Below, in pieces: positions 24,503-39,081 of a DNA stretch of 64,000 bases. The DNA is from Solea solea. Taxonomy: Eukaryota > Chordata > Actinopteri > Pleuronectiformes > Soleidae. Each line of letters opens with the position of its first letter. Within the stretch, counting starts at the first letter, position 1. A model generated the notes under the pieces. That model saw only the letters and a list, made by a program, of their open reading frames with translations, was not told where the DNA came from and did no database searches. The stretch spans positions 14,790,606 to 14,854,605 of the forward strand of contig NC_081151.1 of NCBI RefSeq assembly GCF_958295425.1, given 5' to 3'. The translations under genes and the position numbers were made by a program.

Positions 24503-25383
24503 ATTTTAGACGACATGCTATACTATGACATTTTTGTCTCTTTTTTGACAACATACTATACTATGACGTTTTTATCTCATTTTGGACGACATACTATACT
24601 ATGACCTTTTTATGTCATTTTGGACGACAAACTATACTATGACATTTTTGTGTCATTTTGGACGACATACTATACTATGACGTTTTTGTCTCATTTCGGA
24701 CAACATACTATACTATGACGTTTTTGTCTCATTTTGGACGACATACTATACTATGACATTTTTGAGTTATTTTGGACGACATACTATACAATGACATTTT
24801 TGTGTCATTTTGGACAACATACTATACTATGACATTTTTGTGTCATTTTGGAAGACATACTATACTATGACGTTTTTGTCTCATTTTGGACATCATACTA
24901 TACTATGACATTTTTGAGTTATTTTGGACGAAATACTATAGTGACATTTTTTAGTTGTTTGGACGACATACTATACTATGACATTTTTGTCTCATTTTGA
25001 AAAACATACTATACTAAGACGTTTTTGTCTCATTTTGAAAAACATACTATACTATGACATTTTTGTGTGATTTTGGACGATATACTATACTATGTCGTTT
25101 TTGTCTCATTTTGGACCACATACGATACTATGACGTTTGTGTCTCATTTTGAAAAACATACTATACTATGACATTTTTGAGTTATTTTGGACGATATACT
25201 ATAGTGACATTTTTTAGTTGTTTTGGACAACATACTATACTATGACATTTTTTAGTTGTTTTGGACAACATACTATACTATGACATTTTTGAGTTATTTT
25301 GGACAATATACTATACTGACATTTTTTAGTTGTTTTGGACGTCATACTATACTATGACATTATTGAGTGATTTTGGACAACAT
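24503..25383 (+). repeat. C minisatellite array in U8, about 23 monomers
   Basis: Same length and class M order as U4. Confidence 0.94.
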
Positions 25384-26395
25384 ACTTCATTTGTGAGGTT
25401 TATATTTTGGGACAGTAGAAAAATTTAAAAAATCAGGAAACAGCCTTAGCTCAGCTGAATACGCACACAAACAGACACCAATAGAAAAACCCATCCAAAC
25501 TGTGAAATCATTGCAAAATCAAACACTGAGGGTACAGAAGTATGTCATAAGATGTTAACTTCATTTGTGAAGTATATATTATGGGAGAGTAGAAAAAAGA
25601 AAAACATCCGAAAACAGCCTTATCTCAGCATAATGCGCACACAAACAGACAACAATAGAAAAACACATCCCAACTGTGAACTCGTTGCAAAATCAAACAC
25701 TGAGGGAACAGAAGTATATCTTTAAGATGTTAACTTCATTTGTGAGCTTTATATTATGGGACAGTAGAAAAATGAAAAAAATCAGTAAACAGCCTTACCT
25801 CAGCTGAATGCGCACACAAAAAGACAGTAATAGAAAAACACATCCGAACAGTGAAATCATTGCAAAATCAAACACTGAGGGTACATAAATATATCTTATA
25901 TGATGTTAACTTAATTTGTGAGGTTAATATTGTGGGACAGTAGAAAAAAGAAAAAATCTGGAAATAGCCTTATCTCACCGTAATGTGCACACAGAAAGAC
26001 AACAATAGGAAAACATAACCAAACAGTGGAAAAATTACAAATTCAAATACTGAGGCTACATAAATATATCTTATAAGGTGTTAACTTCATTTGTGAGTTT
26101 TATATTATAGGACAGTAGAAAAAAGATTGAAATACCCTCGATCAGCCTTAGTCTCTACTACACATACTGAAAAATCAGACCCCTGGCTCAATGCCTTTAT
26201 TAATTATTGAAGAAAATACAGTTTCCCGCCTTTTTTACGTTTGAATTTTACAGACTGTCCTTTTGGCCGCTACACGGTGACCTTTGGCCCTAGAGACCCC
26301 ATATTCGGAACAGGGGATCCTCTGGACCCACTAAACAATAATCTGATAAAAAATATAAATAAAGTCCTCTAGAATAATATTTGGTGCAATTTCAG

Positions 26396-27221
26396 GCTGA
26401 CCTTTGACCTTTCCGAAGGTTGCACAGGTCTGAAACTCGGCACCCTAGATCAGCCTAAGTCCCTGATACACATACGGAAAAATCACACTCCTGGCTTAAT
26501 GCCTTTAGGAATTATTACAAAAAACACACCCGAACGGCTGACCTTTGACCTTTCCGAAGGTTACACGAGTCTAAAACTCGGCACCCTAGATCAGCCTTAG
26601 TCCCTGATACACATACGGAAAAATCACACTCCTGGCTTAATGCCTTTAGGAATTATTACAAAAAACACACCCAAACGGCTGACCTTTGACCTTTCCGAAG
26701 GTTGCACAGGTCTGAAACTCAGCACCCTGGATCAACCTCAGTCCCTGATACACATACTAAAAAATCAGACTCCTGGCTTAATGCCTTTAGGAATTATTAC
26801 AAAAAACACACCCGAACGGCTGACCTTTGACCTTTCCGAAGGTTGCACAGGTCTGAAACTCAGCACCCTGGATCAACCTTAGTCCCTGATACACATACTG
26901 AAAAATCAGACTCCTGGCTTAATGCCTTTAGGAATTATTACAAAAAACACACCCGAACGGCTGACCTTTGACCTTTCTGAAGGTTGCACAGGTCTGAAAC
27001 TCGGCACCCTGGATCACTCTTACTCCCTGATACACATACGGAAAAATCAGACTCCTGGCTTAATGCCTTTACAAATAATTACAAAAAACACACCCGAACT
27101 GCTGACCTTTGACCTTTCTGAAGGTTGCACAGGTCTGAAACTCGGAACCCTGGATCAGCCTCAATCCCTGATACGCATACGGAGAAATCAGCATCCTGGC
27201 TCATTGCCTTTAGGAATTATT
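26396..27221 (+). repeat. A satellite array in U8, 6 monomers, mosaic
   Basis: Monomers 2 and 3 bear class X variants (ACACGAGTC; CCCAAACGG; ACTAAAAAATC), the rest the six-copy variants. Confidence 0.93.
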
Positions 27222-27851
27222 GAAGAAAAGACAGTCTCACACCTTTTTTACTTTTTTGAATTTTACAGACTGTCTTTTTGTTCCGCTACGTGGAGACCTT
27301 TGACCTGGGGGCTCCATATTCGGAACAGAGGATCCTCCGGAGCCACTAAACAATAATCCGGGGGGGAAAAGCCCAAAGGACTGTTTGTCCTGTGTCCAAA
27401 AACTGAAAATCAGGTCGTGTCAGACTCTATACAGTCTTAGACCCTTTGGCCAGAGTGGAGGTTTTGGAGGGAACTACATTGCTACAGGTCGCAAGAGTGT
27501 GAATTTTTCATATGTCGTTTGGGGTCCTAAGACAAGCGGAACGACACCAGTCCCGTGCCGCGTCCCGGAAATAGCCTTATCTCAGTGTAATGCGCACACA
27601 GAAAGACACCAATAGGAAAACATAACCAAACAGTGAAAAAATTACAAATTCAAACACTGAGGGTACATAAGTATATATTATAAGTTGTTAACTTCATTCG
27701 TGAGTTTTATATTATAGGACAGTAGAAAAAAGATAAAAATACAAAATATAGCCTTATCTCAGCATAATGCGCACACAAAAAGACACCAAAAGGAAAAAAC
27801 ACATCCACACAGTGAAATCATTGCAAAATCAAATACTGAGGGTACAGAAGT

Positions 27852-28278
27852 ATTTTAGACGACATGCTATACTATGACATTTTTGTCTCTTTTTTGACAA
27901 CATACTATACTATGACGTTTCTGTCTCATTTAGACGACATACTATTCTATGACATTTTTGAGTTATTTTGGACGACATACTATACTATGACGTTTTTATC
28001 TCATTTTGGACGACATACTATACTATGACCTTTTTATGTCATTTTGGACGACAAACTATACTATGACATTTTTGTGTCATTTTGGACGATATACTATAGT
28101 GACATTTTTTAGTTGTTTTGGACAACATACTATACTATGACATTTTTTAGTTGTTTTGGACAACATACTATACTATGACATTTTTGAGTTATTTTGGACA
28201 ATATACTATACTGACATTTTTTAGTTGTTTTGGACGTCATACTATACTATGACATTATTGAGTGATTTTGGACAACAT
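27852..28278 (+). repeat. C minisatellite array in U9, about 11 monomers
   Basis: Class S, same order as U7. Confidence 0.94.
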
Positions 28279-29291
28279 ACTTCATTTGTGAGGTTTATAT
28301 TTTGGGACAGTAGAAAAATTAAAAAAATCAGGAAACAGCCTTAGCTCAGCTGAATACGCACACAAAACAGACACCAATAGAAAAACCCATCCAAACTGTG
28401 AAATCATTGCAAAATCAAACACTGAGGGTACAGAAGTATGTCATAAGATGTTAACTTCATTTGTGAAGTATATATTATGGGAGAGTAGAAAAAAGAAAAA
28501 CATCCGAAAACAGCCTTATCTCAGCATAATGCGCACACAAACAGACAACAATAGAAAAACACATCCCAACTGTGAACTCGTTGCAAAATCAAACACTGAG
28601 GGAACAGAAGTATATCTTTAAGATGTTAACTTCATTTGTGAGCTTTATATTATGGGACAGTAGAAAAATGAAAAAAATCAGTAAACAGCCTTACCTCAGC
28701 TGAATGCGCACACAAAAAGACAGTAATAGAAAAACACATCCGAACAGTGAAATCATTGCAAAATCAAACACTGAGGGTACATAAATATATCTTATATGAT
28801 GTTAACTTAATTTGTGAGGTTAATATTGTGGGACAGTAGAAAAAAGAAAAAATCTGGAAATAGCCTTATCTCACCGTAATGTGCACACAGAAAGACACCA
28901 ATAGGAAAACATAACCAAACAGTGGAAAAATTACAAATTCAAATACTGAGGCTACATAAATATATCTTATAAGGTGTTAACTTCATTTGTGAGTTTTATA
29001 TTATAGGACAGTAGAAAAAAGATTGAAATACCCTCGATCAGCCTTAGTCTCTACTACACATACTGAAAAATCAGACCCCTGGCTCAATGCCTTTATTAAT
29101 TATTGAAGAAAATACAGTTTCCCGCCTTTTTTACGTTTGAATTTTACAGACTGTCCTTTTGGCCGCTACACGGTGACCTTTGGCCCTAGAGACCCCATAT
29201 TCGGAACAGGGGATCCTCTGGACCCACTAAACAATAATCTGATAAAAAATATAAATAAAGTCCTCTAGAATAATATTTGGTGCAATTTCAG

Positions 29292-30117
29292 GCTGACCTT
29301 TGACCTTTCCGAAGGTTGCACAGGTCTGAAACTCGGCACCCTAGATCAGCCTAAGTCCCTGATACACATACGGAAAAATCACACTCCTGGCTTAATGCCT
29401 TTAGGAATTATTACAAAAAACACACCCGAACGGCTGACCTTTGACCTTTCCGAAGGTTACACGGGTCTAAAACTCGGCACCCTAGATCAGCCTTAGTCCC
29501 TGATACACATACGGAAAAATCACACTCCTGGCTTAATGCCTTTAGGAATTATTACAAAAAACACACCCGAACGGCTGACCTTTGACCTTTCCGAAGGTTG
29601 CACAGGTCTGAAACTCAGCACCCTGGATCAACCTCAGTCCCTGATACACATACTGAAAAATCAGACTCCTGGCTTAATGCCTTTAGGAATTATTACAAAA
29701 AACACACCCGAACGGCTGACCTTTGACCTTTCCGAAGGTTGCACAGGTCTGAAACTCAGCACCCTGGATCAACCTTAGTCCCTGATACACATACTGAAAA
29801 ATCAGACTCCTGGCTTAATGCCTTTAGGAATTATTACAAAAAACACACCCGAACGGCTGACCTTTGACCTTTCTGAAGGTTGCACAGGTCTGAAACTCGG
29901 CACCCTGGATCACTCTTACTCCCTGATACACATACGGAAAAATCAGACTCCTGGCTTAATGCCTTTACAAATAATTACAAAAAACACACCCGAACTGCTG
30001 ACCTTTGACCTTTCTGAAGGTTGCACAGGTCTGAAACTCGGAACCCTGGATCAGCCTCAATCCCTGATACGCATACGGAGAAATCAGCATCCTGGCTCAT
30101 TGCCTTTAGGAATTATT
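29292..30117 (+). repeat. A satellite array in U9, 6 monomers
   Basis: Standard six-copy order; six perfect DR1 motifs. Confidence 0.94.
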
Positions 30118-30747
30118 GAAGAAAAGACAGTCTCACACCTTTTTTACTTTTTTGAATTTTACAGACTGTCTTTTTGTTCCGCTACGTGGAGACCTTTGAC
30201 CTGGGGGCTCCATATTCGGAACAGAGGATCCTCCGGAGCCACTAAACAATAATCCGGGGGGGAAAAGCCCAAAGGACTGTTTGTCCTGTGTCCAAAAACT
30301 GAAAATCAGGTCGTGTCAGACTCTATACAGTCTTAGACCCTTTGGCCAGAGTGGAGGTTTTGGAGGGAACTACATTGCTACAGGTCGCAAGAGTGTGAAT
30401 TTTTCATATGTCGTTTGGGGTCCTAAGACAAGCGGAACGACACCAGTCCCGTGCCGCGTCCCGGAAATAGCCTTATCTCAGTGTAATGCGCACACAGAAA
30501 GACACCAATAGGAAAACATAACCAAACAGTGAAAAAATTACAAATTCAAACACTGAGGGTACATAAGTATATATTATAAGTTGTTAACTTCATTCGTGAG
30601 TTTTATATTATAGGACAGTAGAAAAAAGATAAAAATACAAAATATAGCCTTATCTCAGCATAATGCGCACACAAAAAGACACCAAAAGGAAAAAACACAT
30701 CCACACAGTGAAATCATTGCAAAATCAAATACTGAGGGTACAGAAGT

Positions 30748-31174
30748 ATTTTAGACGACATGCTATACTATGACATTTTTGTCTCTTTTTTGACAACATA
30801 CTATACTATGACGTTTCTGTCTCATTTAGACGACATACTATTCTATGACATTTTTGAGTTATTTTGGACGACATACTATACTATGACGTTTTTATCTCAT
30901 TTTGGACGACATACTATACTATGACCTTTTTATGTCATTTTGGACGACAAACTATACTATGACATTTTTGTGTCATTTTGGACGATATACTATAGTGACA
31001 TTTTTTAGTTGTTTTGGACAACATACTATACTATGACATTTTTTAGTTGTTTTGGACAACATACTATACTATGACATTTTTGAGTTATTTTGGACAATAT
31101 ACTATACTGACATTTTTTAGTTGTTTTGGACGTCATACTATACTATGACATTATTGAGTGATTTTGGACAACAT
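30748..31174 (+). repeat. C minisatellite array in U10, about 11 monomers
   Basis: Class S, same order as U7 and U9. Confidence 0.94.
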
Positions 31175-32187
31175 ACTTCATTTGTGAGGTTTATATTTTG
31201 GGACAGTAGAAAAATTAAAAAAATCAGGAAACAGCCTTAGCTCAGCTGAATACGCACACAAAACAGACACCAATAGAAAAACCCATCCAAACTGTGAAAT
31301 CATTGCAAAATCAAACACTGAGGGTACAGAAGTATGTCATAAGATGTTAACTTCATTTGTGAAGTATATATTATGGGAGAGTAGAAAAAAGAAAAACATC
31401 CGAAAACAGCCTTATCTCAGCATAATGCGCACACAAACAGACAACAATAGAAAAACACATCCCAACTGTGAACTCGTTGCAAAATCAAACACTGAGGGAA
31501 CAGAAGTATATCTTTAAGATGTTAACTTCATTTGTGAGCTTTATATTATGGGACAGTAGAAAAATGAAAAAAATCAGTAAACAGCCTTACCTCAGCTGAA
31601 TGCGCACACAAAAAGACAGTAATAGAAAAACACATCCGAACAGTGAAATCATTGCAAAATCAAACACTGAGGGTACATAAATATATCTTATATGATGTTA
31701 ACTTAATTTGTGAGGTTAATATTGTGGGACAGTAGAAAAAAGAAAAAATCTGGAAATAGCCTTATCTCACCGTAATGTGCACACAGAAAGACACCAATAG
31801 GAAAACATAACCAAACAGTGGAAAAATTACAAATTCAAATACTGAGGCTACATAAATATATCTTATAAGGTGTTAACTTCATTTGTGAGTTTTATATTAT
31901 AGGACAGTAGAAAAAAGATTGAAATACCCTCGATCAGCCTTAGTCTCTACTACACATACTGAAAAATCAGACCCCTGGCTCAATGCCTTTATTAATTATT
32001 GAAGAAAATACAGTTTCCCGCCTTTTTTACGTTTGAATTTTACAGACTGTCCTTTTGGCCGCTACACGGTGACCTTTGGCCCTAGAGACCCCATATTCGG
32101 AACAGGGGATCCTCTGGACCCACTAAACAATAATCTGATAAAAAATATAAATAAAGTCCTCTAGAATAATATTTGGTGCAATTTCAG

Positions 32188-33013
32188 GCTGACCTTTGAC
32201 CTTTCCGAAGGTTGCACAGGTCTGAAACTCGGCACCCTAGATCAGCCTAAGTCCCTGATACACATACGGAAAAATCACACTCCTGGCTTAATGCCTTTAG
32301 GAATTATTACAAAAAACACACCCGAACGGCTGACCTTTGACCTTTCCGAAGGTTACACGGGTCTAAAACTCGGCACCCTAGATCAGCCTTAGTCCCTGAT
32401 ACACATACGGAAAAATCACACTCCTGGCTTAATGCCTTTAGGAATTATTACAAAAAACACACCCGAACGGCTGACCTTTGACCTTTCCGAAGGTTGCACA
32501 GGTCTGAAACTCAGCACCCTGGATCAACCTCAGTCCCTGATACACATACTGAAAAATCAGACTCCTGGCTTAATGCCTTTAGGAATTATTACAAAAAACA
32601 CACCCGAACGGCTGACCTTTGACCTTTCCGAAGGTTGCACAGGTCTGAAACTCAGCACCCTGGATCAACCTTAGTCCCTGATACACATACTGAAAAATCA
32701 GACTCCTGGCTTAATGCCTTTAGGAATTATTACAAAAAACACACCCGAACGGCTGACCTTTGACCTTTCTGAAGGTTGCACAGGTCTGAAACTCGGCACC
32801 CTGGATCACTCTTACTCCCTGATACACATACGGAAAAATCAGACTCCTGGCTTAATGCCTTTACAAATAATTACAAAAAACACACCCGAACTGCTGACCT
32901 TTGACCTTTCTGAAGGTTGCACAGGTCTGAAACTCGGAACCCTGGATCAGCCTCAATCCCTGATACGCATACGGAGAAATCAGCATCCTGGCTCATTGCC
33001 TTTAGGAATTATT
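32188..33013 (+). repeat. A satellite array in U10, 6 monomers
   Basis: Standard six-copy order; six perfect DR1 motifs. Confidence 0.94.
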
Positions 33014-33643
33014 GAAGAAAAGACAGTCTCACACCTTTTTTACTTTTTTGAATTTTACAGACTGTCTTTTTGTTCCGCTACGTGGAGACCTTTGACCTGG
33101 GGGCTCCATATTCGGAACAGAGGATCCTCCGGAGCCACTAAACAATAATCCGGGGGGGAAAAGCCCAAAGGACTGTTTGTCCTGTGTCCAAAAACTGAAA
33201 ATCAGGTCGTGTCAGACTCTATACAGTCTTAGACCCTTTGGCCAGAGTGGAGGTTTTGGAGGGAACTACATTGCTACAGGTCGCAAGAGTGTGAATTTTT
33301 CATATGTCGTTTGGGGTCCTAAGACAAGCGGAACGACACCAGTCCCGTGCCGCGTCCCGGAAATAGCCTTATCTCAGTGTAATGCGCACACAGAAAGACA
33401 CCAATAGGAAAACATAACCAAACAGTGAAAAAATTACAAATTCAAACACTGAGGGTACATAAGTATATATTATAAGTTGTTAACTTCATTCGTGAGTTTT
33501 ATATTATAGGACAGTAGAAAAAAGATAAAAATACAAAATATAGCCTTATCTCAGCATAATGCGCACACAAAAAGACACCAAAAGGAAAAAACACATCCAC
33601 ACAGTGAAATCATTGCAAAATCAAATACTGAGGGTACAGAAGT

Positions 33644-35128
33644 ATTTTAGACGACATGCTATACTATGACATTTTTGTCTCTTTTTTGACAACATACTAT
33701 ACTATGACGTTTCTGTCTCATTTAGACGACATACTATTCTATGACATTTTTGAGTTATTTTGGACGACATACTATACTATGACGTTTTTATCTCATTTTG
33801 GACGACATACTATACTATGACCTTTTTATGTCATTTTGGACGACAAACTATACTATGACCTTTTTATGTCATTTTGGACGACAAACTATACTATGACATT
33901 TTTGTGTCATTTTGGACGACATACTATACTATGACGTTTTTGTCTCATTTCGGACAACATACTATACTATGACGTTTTTGTCTCATTTTGGACGACATAC
34001 TATACTATGACATTTTTGAGTTATTTTGGACGACATACTATACAATGACATTTTTGTGTCATTTTGGACAACATACTATACTATGACGTTTTTGTCTCAT
34101 TTTGGACATCATACTATACTATGACATTTTTGAGTTATTTTGGACGAAATACTAAAGTGACATTTTTTAGTTGTTTGGACGACATACTATACTATGACAT
34201 TATCGAGTTGTTTTGGACGACATTCTATACTATGACATGTTTGTCTCATTTTGAACGACACACTATGCAATGACATTTTTGTCTCATTTTGGACGACATA
34301 CTATGCTATGACATTCTTATCTCATTTTGGACGATATGCTATACTATAAAATTTTTATCTTATTTTGGGCGACATACTATACTATGACATTTTTGTGTCA
34401 TTTTGGACGACATACTATACTATGACGTTTTTGTCTCATTTCGGACAACATACTATACTATGACGTTTTTGTCTCATTTTGGACGACATACTATACTATG
34501 ACATTTTTGAGTTATTTTGGACGACATACTATACAATGACATTTTTGTGTCATTTTGGACAACATACTATACTATGACATTTTTGTGTCATTTTGGAAGA
34601 CATACTATACTATGACGTTTTTGTCTCATTTTGGACATCATACTATACTATGACATTTTTGAGTTATTTTGGACGAAATACTATAGTGACATTTTTTAGT
34701 TGTTTGGACGACATACTATACTATGACATTTTTGTCTCATTTTGAAAAACATACTATACTAAGACGTTTTTGTCTCATTTTGAAAAACATACTATACTAT
34801 GACATTTTTGTGTGATTTTGGACGATATACTATACTATGTCGTTTTTGTCTCATTTTGGACCACATACGATACTATGACGTTTGTGTCTCATTTTGAAAA
34901 ACATACTATACTATGACATTTTTGAGTTATTTTGGACGATATACTATAGTGACATTTTTTAGTTGTTTTGGACAACATACTATACTATGACATTTTTTAG
35001 TTGTTTTGGACAACATACTATACTATGACATTTTTGAGTTATTTTGGACAATATACTATACTGACATTTTTTAGTTGTTTTGGACGTCATACTATACTAT
35101 GACATTATTGAGTGATTTTGGACAACAT
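33644..35128 (+). repeat. C minisatellite array in U11, about 39 monomers
   Basis: Class L. The X-like left part runs to GGGCGACATAC (34367-34377), where it joins the M-like right part; a block of about five monomers beginning GTGTCATTTTGGACGAC therefore occurs twice, near 33905 and 34395. Confidence 0.94.
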
Positions 35129-36140
35129 ACTTCATTTGTGAGGTTTATATTTTGGGACAGTAGAAAAATTTAAAAAATCAGGAAACAGCCTTAGCTCAGC
35201 TGAATACGCACACAAACAGACACCAATAGAAAAACCCATCCAAACTGTGAAATCATTGCAAAATCAAACACTGAGGGTACAGAAGTATGTCATAAGATGT
35301 TAACTTCATTTGTGAAGTATATATTATGGGAGAGTAGAAAAAAGAAAAACATCCGAAAACAGCCTTATCTCAGCATAATGCGCACACAAACAGACAACAA
35401 TAAAAAAACACATCCCAACTGTGAACTCGTTGCAAAATCAAACACTGAGGGAACAGAAGTATATCTTTAAGATGTTAACTTCATTTGTGAGCTTTATATT
35501 ATGGGACAGTAGAAAAATGAAAAAAATCAGTAAACAGCCTTACCTCAGCTGAATGCGCACACAAAAAGACAGTAATAGAAAAACACATCCGAACAGTGAA
35601 ATCATTGCAAAATCAAACACTGAGGGTACATAAATATATCTTATATGATGTTAACTTAATTTGTGAGGTTAATATTGTGGGACAGTAGAAAAAAGAAAAA
35701 ATCTGGAAATAGCCTTATCTCACCGTAATGTGCACACAGAAAGACACCAATAGGAAAACATAACCAAACAGTGGAAAAATTACAAATTCAAATACTGAGG
35801 CTACATAAATATATCTTATAAGGTGTTAACTTCATTTGTGAGTTTTATATTATAGGACAGTAGAAAAAAGATTGAAATACCCTCGATCAGCCTTAGTCTC
35901 TACTACACATACTGAAAAATCAGACCCCTGGCTCAATGCCTTTATTAATTATTGAAGAAAATACAGTTTCCCGCCTTTTTTACGTTTGAATTTTACAGAC
36001 TGTCCTTTTGGCCGCTACACGGTGACCTTTGGCCCTAGAGACCCCATATTCGGAACAGGGGATCCTCTGGACCCACTAAACAATAATCTGATAAAAAATA
36101 TAAATAAAGTCCTCTAGAATAATATTTGGTGCAATTTCAG

Positions 36141-36966
36141 GCTGACCTTTGACCTTTCCGAAGGTTGCACAGGTCTGAAACTCGGCACCCTAGATCAGCC
36201 TAAGTCCCTGATACACATACGGAAAAATCACACTCCTGGCTTAATGCCTTTAGGAATTATTACAAAAAACACACCCGAACGGCTGACCTTTGACCTTTCC
36301 GAAGGTTACACGGGTCTAAAACTCGGCACCCTAGATCAGCCTTAGTCCCTGATACACATACGGAAAAATCACACTCCTGGCTTAATGCCTTTAGGAATTA
36401 TTACAAAAAACACACCCGAACGGCTGACCTTTGACCTTTCCGAAGGTTGCACAGGTCTGAAACTCAGCACCCTGGATCAACCTCAGTCCCTGATACACAT
36501 ACTGAAAAATCAGACTCCTGGCTTAATGCCTTTAGGAATTATTACAAAAAACACACCCGAACGGCTGACCTTTGACCTTTCCGAAGGTTGCACAGGTCTG
36601 AAACTCAGCACCCTGGATCAACCTTAGTCCCTGATACACATACTGAAAAATCAGACTCCTGGCTTAATGCCTTTAGGAATTATTACAAAAAACACACCCG
36701 AACGGCTGACCTTTGACCTTTCTGAAGGTTGCACAGGTCTGAAACTCGGCACCCTGGATCACTCTTACTCCCTGATACACATACGGAAAAATCAGACTCC
36801 TGGCTTAATGCCTTTACAAATAATTACAAAAAACACACCCGAACTGCTGACCTTTGACCTTTCTGAAGGTTGCACAGGTCTGAAACTCGGAACCCTGGAT
36901 CAGCCTCAATCCCTGATACGCATACGGAGAAATCAGCATCCTGGCTCATTGCCTTTAGGAATTATT
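36141..36966 (+). repeat. A satellite array in U11, 6 monomers
   Basis: Standard six-copy order; six perfect DR1 motifs. Confidence 0.94.
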
Positions 36967-37596
36967 GAAGAAAAGACAGTCTCACACCTTTTTTACTTTT
37001 TTGAATTTTACAGACTGTCTTTTTGTTCCGCTACGTGGAGACCTTTGACCTGGGGGCTCCATATTCGGAACAGAGGATCCTCCGGAGCCACTAAACAATA
37101 ATCCGGGGGGGAAAAGCCCAAAGGACTGTTTGTCCTGTGTCCAAAAACTGAAAATCAGGTCGTGTCAGACTCTATACAGTCTTAGACCCTTTGGCCAGAG
37201 TGGAGGTTTTGGAGGGAACTACATTGCTACAGGTCGCAAGAGTGTGAATTTTTCATATGTCGTTTGGGGTCCTAAGACAAGCGGAACGACACCAGTCCCG
37301 TGCCGCGTCCCGGAAATAGCCTTATCTCAGTGTAATGCGCACACAGAAAGACACCAATAGGAAAACATAACCAAACAGTGAAAAAATTACAAATTCAAAC
37401 ACTGAGGGTACATAAGTATATATTATAAGTTGTTAACTTCATTCGTGAGTTTTATATTATAGGACAGTAGAAAAAAGATAAAAATACAAAATATAGCCTT
37501 ATCTCAGCATAATGCGCACACAAAAAGACACCAAAAGGAAAAAACACATCCACACAGTGAAATCATTGCAAAATCAAATACTGAGGGTACAGAAGT

Positions 37597-39081
37597 ATTT
37601 TAGACGACATGCTATACTATGACATTTTTGTCTCTTTTTTGACAACATACTATACTATGACGTTTCTGTCTCATTTAGACGACATACTATTCTATGACAT
37701 TTTTGAGTTATTTTGGACGACATACTATACTATGACGTTTTTATCTCATTTTGGACGACATACTATACTATGACCTTTTTATGTCATTTTGGACGACAAA
37801 CTATACTATGACCTTTTTATGTCATTTTGGACGACAAACTATACTATGACATTTTTGTGTCATTTTGGACGACATACTATACTATGACGTTTTTGTCTCA
37901 TTTCGGACAACATACTATACTATGACGTTTTTGTCTCATTTTGGACGACATACTATACTATGACATTTTTGAGTTATTTTGGACGACATACTATACAATG
38001 ACATTTTTGTGTCATTTTGGACAACATACTATACTATGACGTTTTTGTCTCATTTTGGACATCATACTATACTATGACATTTTTGAGTTATTTTGGACGA
38101 AATACTAAAGTGACATTTTTTAGTTGTTTGGACGACATACTATACTATGACATTATCGAGTTGTTTTGGACGACATTCTATACTATGACATGTTTGTCTC
38201 ATTTTGAACGACACACTATGCAATGACATTTTTGTCTCATTTTGGACGACATACTATGCTATGACATTCTTATCTCATTTTGGACGATATGCTATACTAT
38301 AAAATTTTTATCTTATTTTGGGCGACATACTATACTATGACATTTTTGTGTCATTTTGGACGACATACTATACTATGACGTTTTTGTCTCATTTCGGACA
38401 ACATACTATACTATGACGTTTTTGTCTCATTTTGGACGACATACTATACTATGACATTTTTGAGTTATTTTGGACGACATACTATACAATGACATTTTTG
38501 TGTCATTTTGGACAACATACTATACTATGACATTTTTGTGTCATTTTGGAAGACATACTATACTATGACGTTTTTGTCTCATTTTGGACATCATACTATA
38601 CTATGACATTTTTGAGTTATTTTGGACGAAATACTATAGTGACATTTTTTAGTTGTTTGGACGACATACTATACTATGACATTTTTGTCTCATTTTGAAA
38701 AACATACTATACTAAGACGTTTTTGTCTCATTTTGAAAAACATACTATACTATGACATTTTTGTGTGATTTTGGACGATATACTATACTATGTCGTTTTT
38801 GTCTCATTTTGGACCACATACGATACTATGACGTTTGTGTCTCATTTTGAAAAACATACTATACTATGACATTTTTGAGTTATTTTGGACGATATACTAT
38901 AGTGACATTTTTTAGTTGTTTTGGACAACATACTATACTATGACATTTTTTAGTTGTTTTGGACAACATACTATACTATGACATTTTTGAGTTATTTTGG
39001 ACAATATACTATACTGACATTTTTTAGTTGTTTTGGACGTCATACTATACTATGACATTATTGAGTGATTTTGGACAACAT
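37597..39081 (+). repeat. C minisatellite array in U12, about 39 monomers
   Basis: Class L with the same internal junction, near 38320-38350. Confidence 0.94.

Larger units (their letters stand above)
24017..27365 (+). repeat. Higher-order unit U8, 3349 bp, class M with mosaic A array
   Basis: C 24503-25383 is class M (GGACCACATACG). A 26396-27221 has six monomers, but monomers 2 and 3 carry class X marks (ACACGAGTC, CCCAAACGG, ACTAAAAAATC) while monomers 4 to 6 match classes S and M. A'-D1-F 26135-26395, D2 27222-27365. A private change TAATGAGCAC lies near 24418 in B2. Confidence 0.94.
27366..30261 (+). repeat. Higher-order unit U9, 2896 bp, class S
   Basis: Same length and markers as U7: C 27852-28278, A 29292-30117, D2 30118-30261, A'-D1-F 29031-29291. 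It carries the extra A in CACACAAAACAGAC near 28365. Confidence 0.95.
30262..33157 (+). repeat. Higher-order unit U10, 2896 bp, class S
   Basis: Tandem copy of U9: C 30748-31174, A 32188-33013, D2 33014-33157, A'-D1-F 31927-32187. I saw no difference from U9 by eye. Confidence 0.95.
33158..37110 (+). repeat. Higher-order unit U11, 3953 bp, class L
   Basis: C 33644-35128 (about 39 monomers, the longest class), A 36141-36966 (6), D2 36967-37110, A'-D1-F 35880-36140. The left half of C matches class X (GGACGAAATACTAAAG, CATTATCGAG) and the right half matches class M (GGACCACATACG, then AAAAATTTAAAAAATC). B4 has CAATAAAAAAACAC, a G-to-A change shared by U11 to U16 and U18. Confidence 0.95.
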
